DNA of 64,000 bases, from assembly GCA_047722305.1 (NCBI GenBank), contig JBDNYM010000005.1, forward strand, positions 1 through 64,000, read 5' to 3'. Below the pieces are notes generated by a model, which searched no databases, was not told the origin of the DNA, and saw only the letters and a program-made list of their open reading frames with translations. Position 1 is the first letter of the stretch. Each line of letters starts with the position of its first letter. The position numbers were made by a program, and so were the translations under genes. This document shows positions 52,429 to 60,633 of this stretch, piece by piece. This DNA is from JAKVJE01 sp047722305. Its GTDB lineage: Bacteria; Actinomycetota; Actinomycetes; Actinomycetales; Microbacteriaceae.

Positions 52429-53522
52429 GACGGCCGCTCACCCTGGGGGCGAGATTCCTCCTGGCCGTGTCGGCCGTCGTACTCATCGTGGTGGCGGGCA
52501 TCTTCCTCGTCGACTCGATCGTCGGACCGGCGATCTTCCACTCGCACCTGGCCGCCGCCCGCCTCCCCGACACTCCTGCCGTGCTGCACCATATCGAGGA
52601 GGGCTTTCAGTTCGCCAATACGATCGCGCTCGCCGTCGCGATCGTCGCCGCCATCGCCGTCGCCGCCATCGCCTCCTCCTCGGCGTCGTCCCGGATCGAC
52701 GCCGCCGTGTCGTCGTTCGTCCGGGCTGCGACCCGGGTCTCCCGCGGCGACTACTCGGCGCGCATCCGCCCCCCGAGCCGTCTGGGAGCCGAGTTCGGGG
52801 CCCTCGGAGCCGCCTTCGACTCCATGGCCGCCCGGCTGGAGCACACCGAGGCCATCCGCCATCGCCAGTTTTCCGACCTCGCCCACGAGCTGCGCACCCC
52901 CATCGCGATCATCGAGGCCCAGGTCGAGGGCATGGAGGACGGCATCGCCGGCGTCGACGCCTCGCTGCCGGTGCTCGCCGCCCAGGCCAAGCGCCTCGGC
53001 CGCCTGGCCGACGACCTCGGTCTGCTCTCCCGCGTCGAGGAGGGGGCGTTGCGCTATGACTTCGCGGTGACCGATGTCGCCGCCGTGGTCGCCGACTGCG
53101 CCGACGCCTTGCGCCTGCGCTTCCAGGAGCGCGGCGTCCGCCTCGAGACCCGGTTGCAGCCGGCGTCCGCGCGCTGCGACCGCCACCGGCTCGGGCAAGT
53201 GGTGACGAATCTGCTCGCCAACGCCCTGCACGCGACGCCGGCGGGAGGGGCCGTCGCCGTCTCCGCCGCGACCATCGGCGACGTCGTCCGCATCGTGGTC
53301 CACGACACCGGGGCCGGCATCGCCGCCGACCAGCTGCCGCACCTGTTCGAGCGCTTCTACCGCGCCGAACGGGCCCGCGATCGCGACCGCGGGGGCTTCG
53401 GCATCGGACTGGCCATCGCCCGGGGGATCATCACCGACCAGGGCGGCACGATCACGGCCGCCAGCGCCGGGCGCGGACGGGGTGCACAGTTCACCGTCGA
53501 GCTCCCCCGCTCCGCCGGCTGA
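52425..53522 (+). CDS. Sensor histidine kinase
   Basis: 365 residues. Two helices flank a short extracytoplasmic segment (about 35-65), followed by HAMP, the H-box FSDLAHELRTPIAIIEAQVE, and the ATP-binding N (QVVTNLLANALHATPAGG), G1 (HDTGAGIAADQLPHLFERFY) and G2 (GGFGIGLAIARGIITDQGG) boxes. The short sensor region suggests a membrane-near signal. Partner of the response regulator upstream. Confidence 0.92.
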   Translation: MRRPLTLGARFLLAVSAVVLIVVAGIFLVDSIVGPAIFHSHLAAARLPDTPAVLHHIEEGFQFANTIALAVAIVAAIAVAAIASSSASSRIDAAVSSFVRAATRVSRGDYSARIRPPSRLGAEFGALGAAFDSMAARLEHTEAIRHRQFSDLAHELRTPIAIIEAQVEGMEDGIAGVDASLPVLAAQAKRLGRLADDLGLLSRVEEGALRYDFAVTDVAAVVADCADALRLRFQERGVRLETRLQPASARCDRHRLGQVVTNLLANALHATPAGGAVAVSAATIGDVVRIVVHDTGAGIAADQLPHLFERFYRAERARDRDRGGFGIGLAIARGIITDQGGTITAASAGRGRGAQFTVELPRSAG

Positions 53523-53627
53523 CCGCTCGGACGGCGAGCGGATCTTCGACGGATCTTCGACTCCCCTCCGAAGCGGGGACGACCCGCCCGCCTAGCGTGA
53601 GTCGCGTCCACCCCGAGAGGAGACCCC

Positions 53628-53912
53628 GTGCCGAGCACCGTGCCCATCCGCATCACAATCGTCGAAATGTCCGGCTGTCCCCACTGCGACGCCGCCCGGG
53701 CGGTGATCGCCGCCGAGATCGCCGCCCGCCCCGACCTCCGCGTCGAGGTGACGCGCCTGGACGCCGCCGCCCCGGAGGGGGCGCGTCTGGTGGCCGAGCA
53801 CCGCGCCCCCCAGGCCCCGCTCGTGCTCGTCGACGGGGAGTTCCTCAGCAGCGGCCGGCTGCGAGCGGCCGCGCTGCGACGCCGTCTCCCGGCCGCGTCC
53901 GTCGCCTGCTGA
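53628..53912 (+). CDS. Glutaredoxin/thioredoxin-like protein with CPHC motif
   Basis: 94 residues from GTG 53628 (GAGAGGAG upstream). ITIVEMSGCPHCDAARAVIA has the active CxxC, and APLVLVDGEFLSSGRLRAAA is the glutaredoxin-like rear part. It is cytosolic and could keep copper-exposed thiols reduced or pass electrons to the CcdA-like protein encoded next (TGATG overlap at 53910-53914). Confidence 0.82.
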   Translation: MPSTVPIRITIVEMSGCPHCDAARAVIAAEIAARPDLRVEVTRLDAAAPEGARLVAEHRAPQAPLVLVDGEFLSSGRLRAAALRRRLPAASVAC

Positions 53913-54841
53913 TGGGGTCGCTGCTCACTACTGGCGGCATCGTCGCCGCCTTCTTCGCGGGGACGGTCGCCCTGTTCGCCCCCTGCTGCGTCGTCTTCCT
54001 GCTGCCCGGCTACCTCGCCGGCGCGGTGAAGAACAGCCGCTGGCGGCTGATCCCGCTCACCTTCGTCTTCGCCGCCGGGCTCGCCGTGGTCATGGTGCCT
54101 ATCACCGCCGGCATCGGTGCGCTGTCGGCCGCGATCGCACGTGAACACGCCCTGCTGTTCGGCCTCGGCGCCCTGCTGATGCTCGTCCTGGCCTGGCTGT
54201 CGCTGACCGGTCGGATGTGGTCGCTGCCCGGATTCGTGCGGGCGCCCGACGCCCGGCGCGGGGACACGGTCGGCTTCTTCGCCCTGGGGGTGTTCTCCGG
54301 CGTCGCCTCGAGCTGCTGCGCCCCGGTGCTGGCCGGCGTCATGACGCTGTCCGCGCTGTCCGGATCCCCCATCGGGGCGGCGACCCTCGGGCTCGCCTAC
54401 GTGTTCGGGATGGTGGCGCCGCTGTTCGTGCTGGCCCTGATCTGGGACTGGGCCCGGCTCGGCGAGCGACGGCTGACGCCGCACCCGATCGTGATCAGGT
54501 TCGGCCGACGGCGCCTCCGCACCAACCTGCTCAACGTGATCGTCGCCGCGGGGTTCGCGATCACCGGCGTCCTCATCGGCGTCGTCGCCGTGACCGGGGA
54601 GATGCCCGACGCCCAGCCGCTGGGAGCGGCGGGATCCTGGCTCGCCGGCGCCGGGGCGGGGCTGCAGCGATGGCTCACCCCCGTCCCCGAGGCGCTGCAG
54701 GGGGTCATCCTGCTGGCCCTCGCCGGCGGCCTGCTGGCCGCTACCCTCGTGCGTCCCCGCCGGCGCCCGGCATCGCGGCGCCCCGAACCGGCGGCACCGA
54801 GGACGGATGCCGAGCCCGGACGGGAGGGACAGGGACGATGA
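53912..54841 (+). CDS. CcdA/DsbD-like thiol transmembrane transporter
   Basis: 309 residues, about seven helices. Cysteines appear in TVALFAPCCVVFLLPGYLAG and GVASSCCAPVLAGVMTLSAL, the two conserved sites of CcdA. It moves reducing power from cytosolic thioredoxin to extracytoplasmic proteins. A long Pro/Arg-rich tail follows the last helix. Neighbours (CPHC protein, TlpA-like protein) form a complete thiol relay. Confidence 0.85.
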   Translation: MGSLLTTGGIVAAFFAGTVALFAPCCVVFLLPGYLAGAVKNSRWRLIPLTFVFAAGLAVVMVPITAGIGALSAAIAREHALLFGLGALLMLVLAWLSLTGRMWSLPGFVRAPDARRGDTVGFFALGVFSGVASSCCAPVLAGVMTLSALSGSPIGAATLGLAYVFGMVAPLFVLALIWDWARLGERRLTPHPIVIRFGRRRLRTNLLNVIVAAGFAITGVLIGVVAVTGEMPDAQPLGAAGSWLAGAGAGLQRWLTPVPEALQGVILLALAGGLLAATLVRPRRRPASRRPEPAAPRTDAEPGREGQGR

Positions 54842-55530
54842 GAGATCAGCGCACTGGGCCGGGCCCGGACTCTCCGCTAGATCGCGCCCACCGGAAGGCC
54901 CGCGATCTGCAGGCCGCCGAGCGCCGCCGCCGCCGGCTGCGCGGCTGGGTCCGCGCCGCGGCGATCGCCGTCGCCGCCCTGGTCGTCGGGGCCGGCGTCG
55001 CCGCCCTGGCGGCGAATGAGCCCGGCTCGTTGTCCACTGTCGGCGCGACGGGCCGCCCCGCCTCGTCCGCCGCCGTCCACCTCGTCGGCAAGCCGGCTCC
55101 CGCCCTGTCGCTGCCCGACACCGCCGGCGCCACCGTCGATCTGCGCAGCTACCGCAACCGCAGCAACGTCATCCTCTACTTCAGTGAGGGGGCGGGCTGC
55201 GAGGCGTGCCTGACGCAGATGAAGGCCATCGAGAACAACCAACCGGCCTTCCGCCGCGCCGGGTTCACCGTGCTGCCTATCGTGATGGACCCGCGCAGCG
55301 ACATCGCCGCCGCCGCGAAGTCGTACCAGGTGCGCACTCCCTTCCTGCTTGACGACGGTGCCTCGTCGCGCGCCTACGGCACCCTCGGCACGGGCATGCA
55401 CGCCGACCTGCCCGGGCACTCGTTCGTGGTGATCGACAAGCATGGCATCGTCCGCTGGAGCCGCGACTACCCGTCGATGTGGCTCCCCCCGCAGACCCTC
55501 CTCTCCCGGGCGAAGACCGCCGTCGGGTAG
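54838..55530 (+). CDS. Membrane-anchored TlpA/peroxiredoxin-like protein
   Basis: 230 residues. A basic N-terminus and one helix (WVRAAAIAVAALVVGAGVAA) anchor a thioredoxin-fold domain: GKPAPALSLPDTAGATVDLR, YFSEGAGCEACLTQM with the active CxxC, and DLPGHSFVVIDKHGIVRWSR. It probably faces outside and takes electrons from the CcdA-like protein. Overlaps that gene (ATGA). It may repair or reduce copper-damaged envelope proteins. Confidence 0.85.
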   Translation: MRDQRTGPGPDSPLDRAHRKARDLQAAERRRRRLRGWVRAAAIAVAALVVGAGVAALAANEPGSLSTVGATGRPASSAAVHLVGKPAPALSLPDTAGATVDLRSYRNRSNVILYFSEGAGCEACLTQMKAIENNQPAFRRAGFTVLPIVMDPRSDIAAAAKSYQVRTPFLLDDGASSRAYGTLGTGMHADLPGHSFVVIDKHGIVRWSRDYPSMWLPPQTLLSRAKTAVG

Positions 55531-55567
55531 GCCAGCGCGGGCGGACGGCGGCGGCGCTGGCCCGCCA

Positions 55568-55584
55568 ATACCCCAGGCGGGTAT
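55568..55584. promoter_or_regulatory. CsoR operator upstream of csoR
   Basis: ATACCCCAGGCGGGTAT has ATACCC/GGGTAT arms. It lies 28 bases before the csoR start, so csoR is probably autorepressed. Confidence 0.7.
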
Positions 55585-55611
55585 ATTAATCGCCAACGAG
55601 GGGAGGCCTGC

Positions 55612-55965
55612 ATGAGCACCACCGGAAGCATCCAGAGCGCGAACGGCGACGACACCGGGATCCACGACGCCCACGACTCCGAGTACGGCTACATCCGGCA
55701 TCGCGACCAGGTGCTGGCGCGGTTGAAACGCGTCGAGGGACAGGTGCGGGGCATCCAGCGGATGGTCGACGAGGGCGAGTACTGCATCGACATCCTCACG
55801 CAGATCTCCGCCGCCTCCAGCGCGCTGCGCTCCGTCGCGCTCAGCCTGCTCGACGACCATCTCGACCACTGCGTCGCCCACGCGGTGCACAGCGGCGACT
55901 CCGCGGAGGTGGAGGCGAAGCTGGCCGAGGCCTCCGGCGCCATCGCCCGGCTCGTGCGGTCCTGA
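55612..55965 (+). CDS. csoR: Copper-sensing repressor CsoR
   Basis: 117 residues. The Cu(I) ligands Cys58 (GEYCIDILTQI), His83 and Cys87 (LDDHLDHCVAHAV) have the spacing of known CsoR proteins (25 and 4). The N-terminal tail of ~25 residues is longer than usual. It releases DNA when Cu(I) binds. Three CsoR-type palindromes in this island are its likely sites. Confidence 0.95.
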   Translation: MSTTGSIQSANGDDTGIHDAHDSEYGYIRHRDQVLARLKRVEGQVRGIQRMVDEGEYCIDILTQISAASSALRSVALSLLDDHLDHCVAHAVHSGDSAEVEAKLAEASGAIARLVRS

Positions 55966-56069
55966 CCGGCCGCGTCACACGTCGTCGCACTCGCCGGCGG
56001 CCGGCGCCGAGCGGCTACGCTCTGCGCTGACCGCGCCCGCCCGTCGGCGCCGCCGAGAGGGAGAACCCC

Positions 56070-56687
56070 ATGACATACATCACCCGACCGCGCTACGAGG
56101 ACCTGGACGCGCCGGCCCGCGCGCGCTGGGATGCCGAGGATGCCGCCCACGGCATGACCCACATGAAGCAGACTCTGCTGCGCTCGCTGCCCGCTTTCGA
56201 CGCGCTCATGACCTGGTACCCGCTGCAGGCCGCTCTGGTCCCATTCATCGGCGAGCGCGGCACCATCATCGTCAGCCACGCGATCTCCACCGCCAACGAG
56301 TGCCTGATCTGCTCGCTGTACTTCCGCCGGGCGCTCATCGCCCGCGGCGAGGACCCGGACGGCGCGCCGCTGAACCCCGAGGAGGAGGACCTGGCCGCGT
56401 TCGGCCGCGGCATCGCCCGCGACGGCCACGCCGACGCCGAGGTCACCGCGCGGCTGTGCGAACGCCTCGGCGAGGAGGGGCTGGTGCTGCTGGTCGCCTT
56501 CGCCGGCATCATGGTCGCCACCAACATCGTCAACGAGGCCCTCGGGGTCGACCCCGACGCCGGGGTGCTGCAGCTGTTCGAGGGCGAGGATGACGCCTTC
56601 GCCGGCTTCCCCGCCGCGCAGCGCTCCCAAGCCACCGAGCGATCTCAAGACGCCGAACACCCACACGAGACGGAGAACGCCGCATGA
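56070..56687 (+). CDS. Carboxymuconolactone decarboxylase (CMD/AhpD)-family protein
   Basis: 205 residues. The CMD core includes IIVSHAISTANECLICSLYF with a CxxC pair, but the usual downstream His is replaced (SLYFRRAL), so AhpD-type peroxidase activity is doubtful. First gene of a six-gene operon; the next start overlaps its stop (ATGA). It may catalyse a ring or lactone step; the substrate is not evident. Confidence 0.75.
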   Translation: MTYITRPRYEDLDAPARARWDAEDAAHGMTHMKQTLLRSLPAFDALMTWYPLQAALVPFIGERGTIIVSHAISTANECLICSLYFRRALIARGEDPDGAPLNPEEEDLAAFGRGIARDGHADAEVTARLCERLGEEGLVLLVAFAGIMVATNIVNEALGVDPDAGVLQLFEGEDDAFAGFPAAQRSQATERSQDAEHPHETENAA

Positions 56688-57577
56688 CCGCCGCCAACCC
56701 CAGCACCTCTGAAACCACGGGCACCTCCGAGCGCACCGCCTCCGAGCGCACCGCCTCCGAAAAGACCGCCGGCGGCCCCCGGCCCCGCGAATTCGCCGGC
56801 AAGACCGTCTTCATCACCGGCGCCGCCAGCGGCCAGGGGCGGGCGGTGGCCCGGGCCTTCGTCGCCCAGGGCGCGCACGTCGTCGGCTTCGACCGCGATC
56901 GGCCGCTCCCCTACCCGGCCTATCTCGACCACGACGACGATCTCGACGCGCTCGCCGCCGAGCTCGGACCCGAGCGCTTCCTGCCCACCCGCGGGGACGT
57001 GCGCGACGGGGCCAGCCTCGAGCGTGCTGTCGCCGCCGGGGTGGAGCGGTTCGGGGGCCTCGACATCGTCTTCGCCAACGCCGGCATCTGCGCCTACGGC
57101 CTCTCGCACGAGCTGACCGACGCCGAGTGGGATGCCATGATCGGCATCAACCTGACCGGTGTGTGGCACACCACCAAGGCGGCCACCCCCGCACTCATCG
57201 CCCGCGGCGGCGGGGTCATCATTACCAACTCCTCCATCGGCGGCCTGCGCGGCATGCGCCGCCTGTCCCACTATGCGGCCGCGAAGTGGGGCGTGATCGG
57301 GCTCACCAAGTCGCTCGCCATCGAGCTGGCGCCGCACGGCATCCGCGCGGTCTCCATCCACCCCACCGGCGTCGACACCCAGATGAACGACGGACTGGCC
57401 GCCATGGAGGGCAAGACCCCGGAGGAGATCGCGGAGGCCTCGGCCGGCAATCTGCTGCCCGTGCCCTGGATCGAGACCACTGACGTCGCCGAGCTCGTCC
57501 TCTTCCTGGCCAGCGGCCGGGCCCGGTACATCACCGGTGCGCAGTACGTGCTCGACGCCGGGCTGCTCACCGCATGA
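56684..57577 (+). CDS. Short-chain dehydrogenase/reductase
   Basis: 297 residues. After a repetitive SERTASERTASEKTA N-terminus, VFITGAASGQGRAVARAFVA is the NAD-binding motif, ITNSSIGG gives the catalytic Ser, and SHYAAAKWGVIGLTKSLAIE the Tyr and Lys. GQGR and the overall shape are like mycofactocin-associated SDRs, but no mycofactocin genes are near. It would oxidise or reduce an alcohol in the pathway of this operon. Confidence 0.88.
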   Translation: MTAANPSTSETTGTSERTASERTASEKTAGGPRPREFAGKTVFITGAASGQGRAVARAFVAQGAHVVGFDRDRPLPYPAYLDHDDDLDALAAELGPERFLPTRGDVRDGASLERAVAAGVERFGGLDIVFANAGICAYGLSHELTDAEWDAMIGINLTGVWHTTKAATPALIARGGGVIITNSSIGGLRGMRRLSHYAAAKWGVIGLTKSLAIELAPHGIRAVSIHPTGVDTQMNDGLAAMEGKTPEEIAEASAGNLLPVPWIETTDVAELVLFLASGRARYITGAQYVLDAGLLTA

Positions 57578-58701
57578 GCGGCGGCCCCGGGTTCGCCGTC
57601 GACACCTGGCAGTGGGTGCGGCTGGGAGGGCGGCTCCAGTTCATCCGCGTGCTCGCCGCCCGGGAGGGGCTGCCGGTGCTGCTGGTACTGCACGGCGGGC
57701 CCGGATTCCCGAACGGTCGCGACTTCCTGCGCCGCCACGCCGCACTGGCACGGCACTTCACCATTCTGGCCTGGGACCAGCGCGGGGCCGGTCTGTCCGC
57801 GCTCACCGCCGGGTCCGCCCGCCTGACGCTGGACGGGCTGGTCGAGGATGCCGCCGAGTTGGTGTCCGCCGCACGACGGCGCGTCCCCGGGGCGCCGCTG
57901 TTCGTCCTCGGGCTCTCGTGGGGCTCGGAACTCGGCATCGCCCTCGTCCGCACCCACCCGGAGGGCATCGCCGCCTACGTCGGCTCCGGCCAGGCCGTGG
58001 CGGGCGTCGCCGGCGAACAGCTGAGCTACCGCGCGGCCGTCGCCGGGGCGGACGCCGCCGCACGGGATCGACGCCGCGACCCGCGCGCCCGTCGACGCGC
58101 GCGACGCGACCTCGCCATCCTGCGCCTGGTCGGCCCGCCCCGCGGATCGCGCTACCGGCCGCTGCTGCTCGGCCTGGCCGTCCAGCGGCGGCTGCTCGCC
58201 CGTTACACCGGCACGGCCGGGCCCAGGGATGCCGAGATGGGCGCGCGCACCGCGGATATCCCCGCACCGATCGCACCCGCTCCCGTCTCAGCTGCACCCG
58301 CCTCCGCCGAGCCTGCCTCATCCACGCCCGTCCCGCGCCCGGTGAGCCTGCTGGAGCGCGCCGCGACCCGCGTCGGTATCGTCCGCAGCCTGGCCCAGCT
58401 GTGGCCGACGGCGACCGGGTACGACTTCCGCACCGAGGCCGCCCGGCTCGCGGTGCCGGTGCACTTCTTGCAGGGGCGCCACGACCGCACCACCCCATCC
58501 GCGCTCGTCGCCGAGTACGCCGCGGTGCTGGGCGCGCCCGCCGTCGACCTGGTCTGGTTCGAGCATTCCGGGCACTCCCCCGCGCGGAACGAGCCGGAGC
58601 GGTTCGAGCGCGTCCTGATCGAGCAGCTGCTGAGAACGCCGCAGTCCGAACCACAACCGCGCGAGCCGCAACAGCCCGCGCCGCCGGAGGCCGGACGATG
58701 A
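57574..58701 (+). CDS. Alpha/beta hydrolase (proline iminopeptidase-like)
   Basis: 375 residues. VLLVLHGGPGFPNG (oxyanion HGGPG), AWDQRGAGLSA, the nucleophile elbow GLSWGSELG, the acid in LQGRHDRTTP and the histidine in EHSGHSPARN are in family order. A ~110-residue Ala/Pro-rich cap region (residues ~150-260) is unusually long and low-complexity. It hydrolyses esters, lactones or amides; overlaps both neighbours by four bases. Confidence 0.88.
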   Translation: MSGGPGFAVDTWQWVRLGGRLQFIRVLAAREGLPVLLVLHGGPGFPNGRDFLRRHAALARHFTILAWDQRGAGLSALTAGSARLTLDGLVEDAAELVSAARRRVPGAPLFVLGLSWGSELGIALVRTHPEGIAAYVGSGQAVAGVAGEQLSYRAAVAGADAAARDRRRDPRARRRARRDLAILRLVGPPRGSRYRPLLLGLAVQRRLLARYTGTAGPRDAEMGARTADIPAPIAPAPVSAAPASAEPASSTPVPRPVSLLERAATRVGIVRSLAQLWPTATGYDFRTEAARLAVPVHFLQGRHDRTTPSALVAEYAAVLGAPAVDLVWFEHSGHSPARNEPERFERVLIEQLLRTPQSEPQPREPQQPAPPEAGR

Positions 58702-60188
58702 CCGCCGCCACCCCGCTCCCATCCTCACCCGCACCGTCTGCCGACTCCACATCCGCCGCCCCGATCGCGCCCCGCCGCGTGCTGGTCGCGTTCTGCTGCG
58801 GCGACCTGGCCCGCGCCTTCCTGTCCGGGCTCATCACCAGCTACCTCATGGTGGTGTTCATCCCGGCCTCGACCTCGACGCTGCCGGTGCTGCTGCCCGC
58901 GGCGGCGGCGACGTTCATGGTGGTGCGCGGCGTCGGCTCGCTGGTCGACGCCATCATCGACCCGTTCATCGCCCAGTGGTCGGATACGTCCCGGAACCCC
59001 CGTGGACGCCGCGTGCCGTACCTGCGCTGGTTCGCGCTGCCCTGGGCCGCATCCACGGCCCTGCTGGTGCTCACGCCGGCGCCGACGGCGAGCTGGGTCA
59101 ACACCGTGTGGGTCGGCGTGCTGCTGCTCATCAACGTCGTGACCTCGTCGCTGTACCTGGTGCCGTACTCCGCGATGCAGGCGGAGCTCGTCACCGACAC
59201 CCGCCGCCGGGTGTGGTTCTACACCGTGAACACGCTCTTCTTCGTGGTGGGCAGCGCCGTCGTGTTCACCGCCCCGGTGCTCAAAGGCGCCCTGGTCGAC
59301 GCCGGCTATTCAGAGCTGACCGCCTGGCGCATCGCCTTCGGCTTCTTCTCGCTGCTCGGCGCGATATCCGCGGTGATCCCCGCCTTCGCCGTCGACGAGC
59401 GCCGCTGGGTGCGCTTCACGCCGTCCTACGTCCCCCTCTGGGAGTCATTCCGGGCCACGCTGCGCTACCCGAACTTCGTGGTGCTGCTGCTCGCCTACCT
59501 GGTGATGTGGGTCGCGTTCTCGCTGTTCAACGCCACGCTGCTCTACTACGTCACCATGCTCATCGGGGCCCCGGAGGCGTTCGCCACCGTGGTCTCGGGC
59601 CTCGCCATCGTGGTGGGGGTCGCCAGCTACTGGCCCATCAACGCGCTCGCCGCTCGGTACGGCAAAAAGCCCCTCATGGTCGGGGCGTGCGCCGCATATG
59701 TGACGATCTACACGGCGATCTTCCTGTCGGGATGGGTGATCACCGCCATCCCGCCCATCCCGTTCGCGGTGGCGATCGGACTGCTGATCGGCTTCCCCAT
59801 CTCGGTGACCAACATCCTGCCCAGCGCCGCATTCGCCGACCTCACCCAGTACGACACCCTCGTCACCGGCATCGACCGCGCCGGCATGTTCTTCGCATCG
59901 CGGAACTTCATCACCTCGCTGGGACAGACCGTCGTGCTGTTCATCACCCCGCTGCTCGTGGCCATCGGCTCGACCAGCGGGCACGCCACGGTTACCGGGG
60001 TGCGGCTCACCGCCCTCGTCGCCGCGATCGCCATCGCCGTCTCCCTGCTGCTCTACGCACGGTACGACGACCGCGGCATCACGGCGGCGATCGATGCCCA
60101 GGCGACGGGATCCGCTGCCGGCTCCGCGACGGCTGATTCTGCGACTGCCGGGTCCGCGACGACGCCGAGGGATGCAGACGCCGGGTAG
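58698..60188 (+). CDS. GPH-type cation symporter (MFS)
   Basis: 496 residues, twelve helices. IIDPFIAQWSDTSRNPRGRR is the GPH-family loop 2-3 motif, followed by VPYLRWFALPWAASTA. It imports sugars, glycosides or related acids with Na+ or H+. The Ala/Thr-rich C-terminal tail (ATADSATAGSATT) is low-complexity. Co-transcribed with the hydrolase and SDR, so it probably imports their substrate. Confidence 0.88.
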   Translation: MTAATPLPSSPAPSADSTSAAPIAPRRVLVAFCCGDLARAFLSGLITSYLMVVFIPASTSTLPVLLPAAAATFMVVRGVGSLVDAIIDPFIAQWSDTSRNPRGRRVPYLRWFALPWAASTALLVLTPAPTASWVNTVWVGVLLLINVVTSSLYLVPYSAMQAELVTDTRRRVWFYTVNTLFFVVGSAVVFTAPVLKGALVDAGYSELTAWRIAFGFFSLLGAISAVIPAFAVDERRWVRFTPSYVPLWESFRATLRYPNFVVLLLAYLVMWVAFSLFNATLLYYVTMLIGAPEAFATVVSGLAIVVGVASYWPINALAARYGKKPLMVGACAAYVTIYTAIFLSGWVITAIPPIPFAVAIGLLIGFPISVTNILPSAAFADLTQYDTLVTGIDRAGMFFASRNFITSLGQTVVLFITPLLVAIGSTSGHATVTGVRLTALVAAIAIAVSLLLYARYDDRGITAAIDAQATGSAAGSATADSATAGSATTPRDADAG

Positions 60189-60258
60189 CCGCCAGCCGCT
60201 ACAGTTGCCTCGGCGGCCCTTGCCCGGCATCCGCCGCCGCACCACTCAGGAGCACATC

Positions 60259-60633
60259 ATGTCATCGTCGACCCGTCACGCATCCTCGGCATCAGCGCCG
60301 TCCCCAGCCTCAGCGCCGTCTGGGCGCCCGGCGCCGTCCGCGGCACCCGCCGCTCCTGCCCCCGGCAACATCGAGATCTGGAACGACCTCATCTCGCCCC
60401 GCGACCTGGTCGTCGCCCTGGTCGTCTCCGTGGCCGCGATCGCCGCCGCCTGCGCCGTGGCCACTCTGCTGGGCGAGCCGCTGCTGTTCTGGGGACTCGG
60501 CGGCGCCGCCGCCGGGTTCGTCGTCAACTGCCTGCTGATCCGTCCGAAGCGCGACGTCCGCGTCGTCGACGACGCCGAGGCGGGCATCGACGCCGACCCC
60601 GCCGCAGCTGATTCCACCGGGGGCGAGCGATGA
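60259..60633 (+). CDS. Small TctB-like membrane protein
   Basis: 124 residues from ATG 60259 (CAGGAGC upstream). An Ala/Ser/Pro-rich N-terminus is followed by two helices (LVVALVVSVAAIAAACAVAT and LFWGLGGAAAGFVVNCLLIR). It overlaps the TctA-like gene (ATGA), so it is the small subunit of that carrier, in the place of TctB, although it has two helices instead of the usual four. Confidence 0.7.
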   Translation: MSSSTRHASSASAPSPASAPSGRPAPSAAPAAPAPGNIEIWNDLISPRDLVVALVVSVAAIAAACAVATLLGEPLLFWGLGGAAAGFVVNCLLIRPKRDVRVVDDAEAGIDADPAAADSTGGER

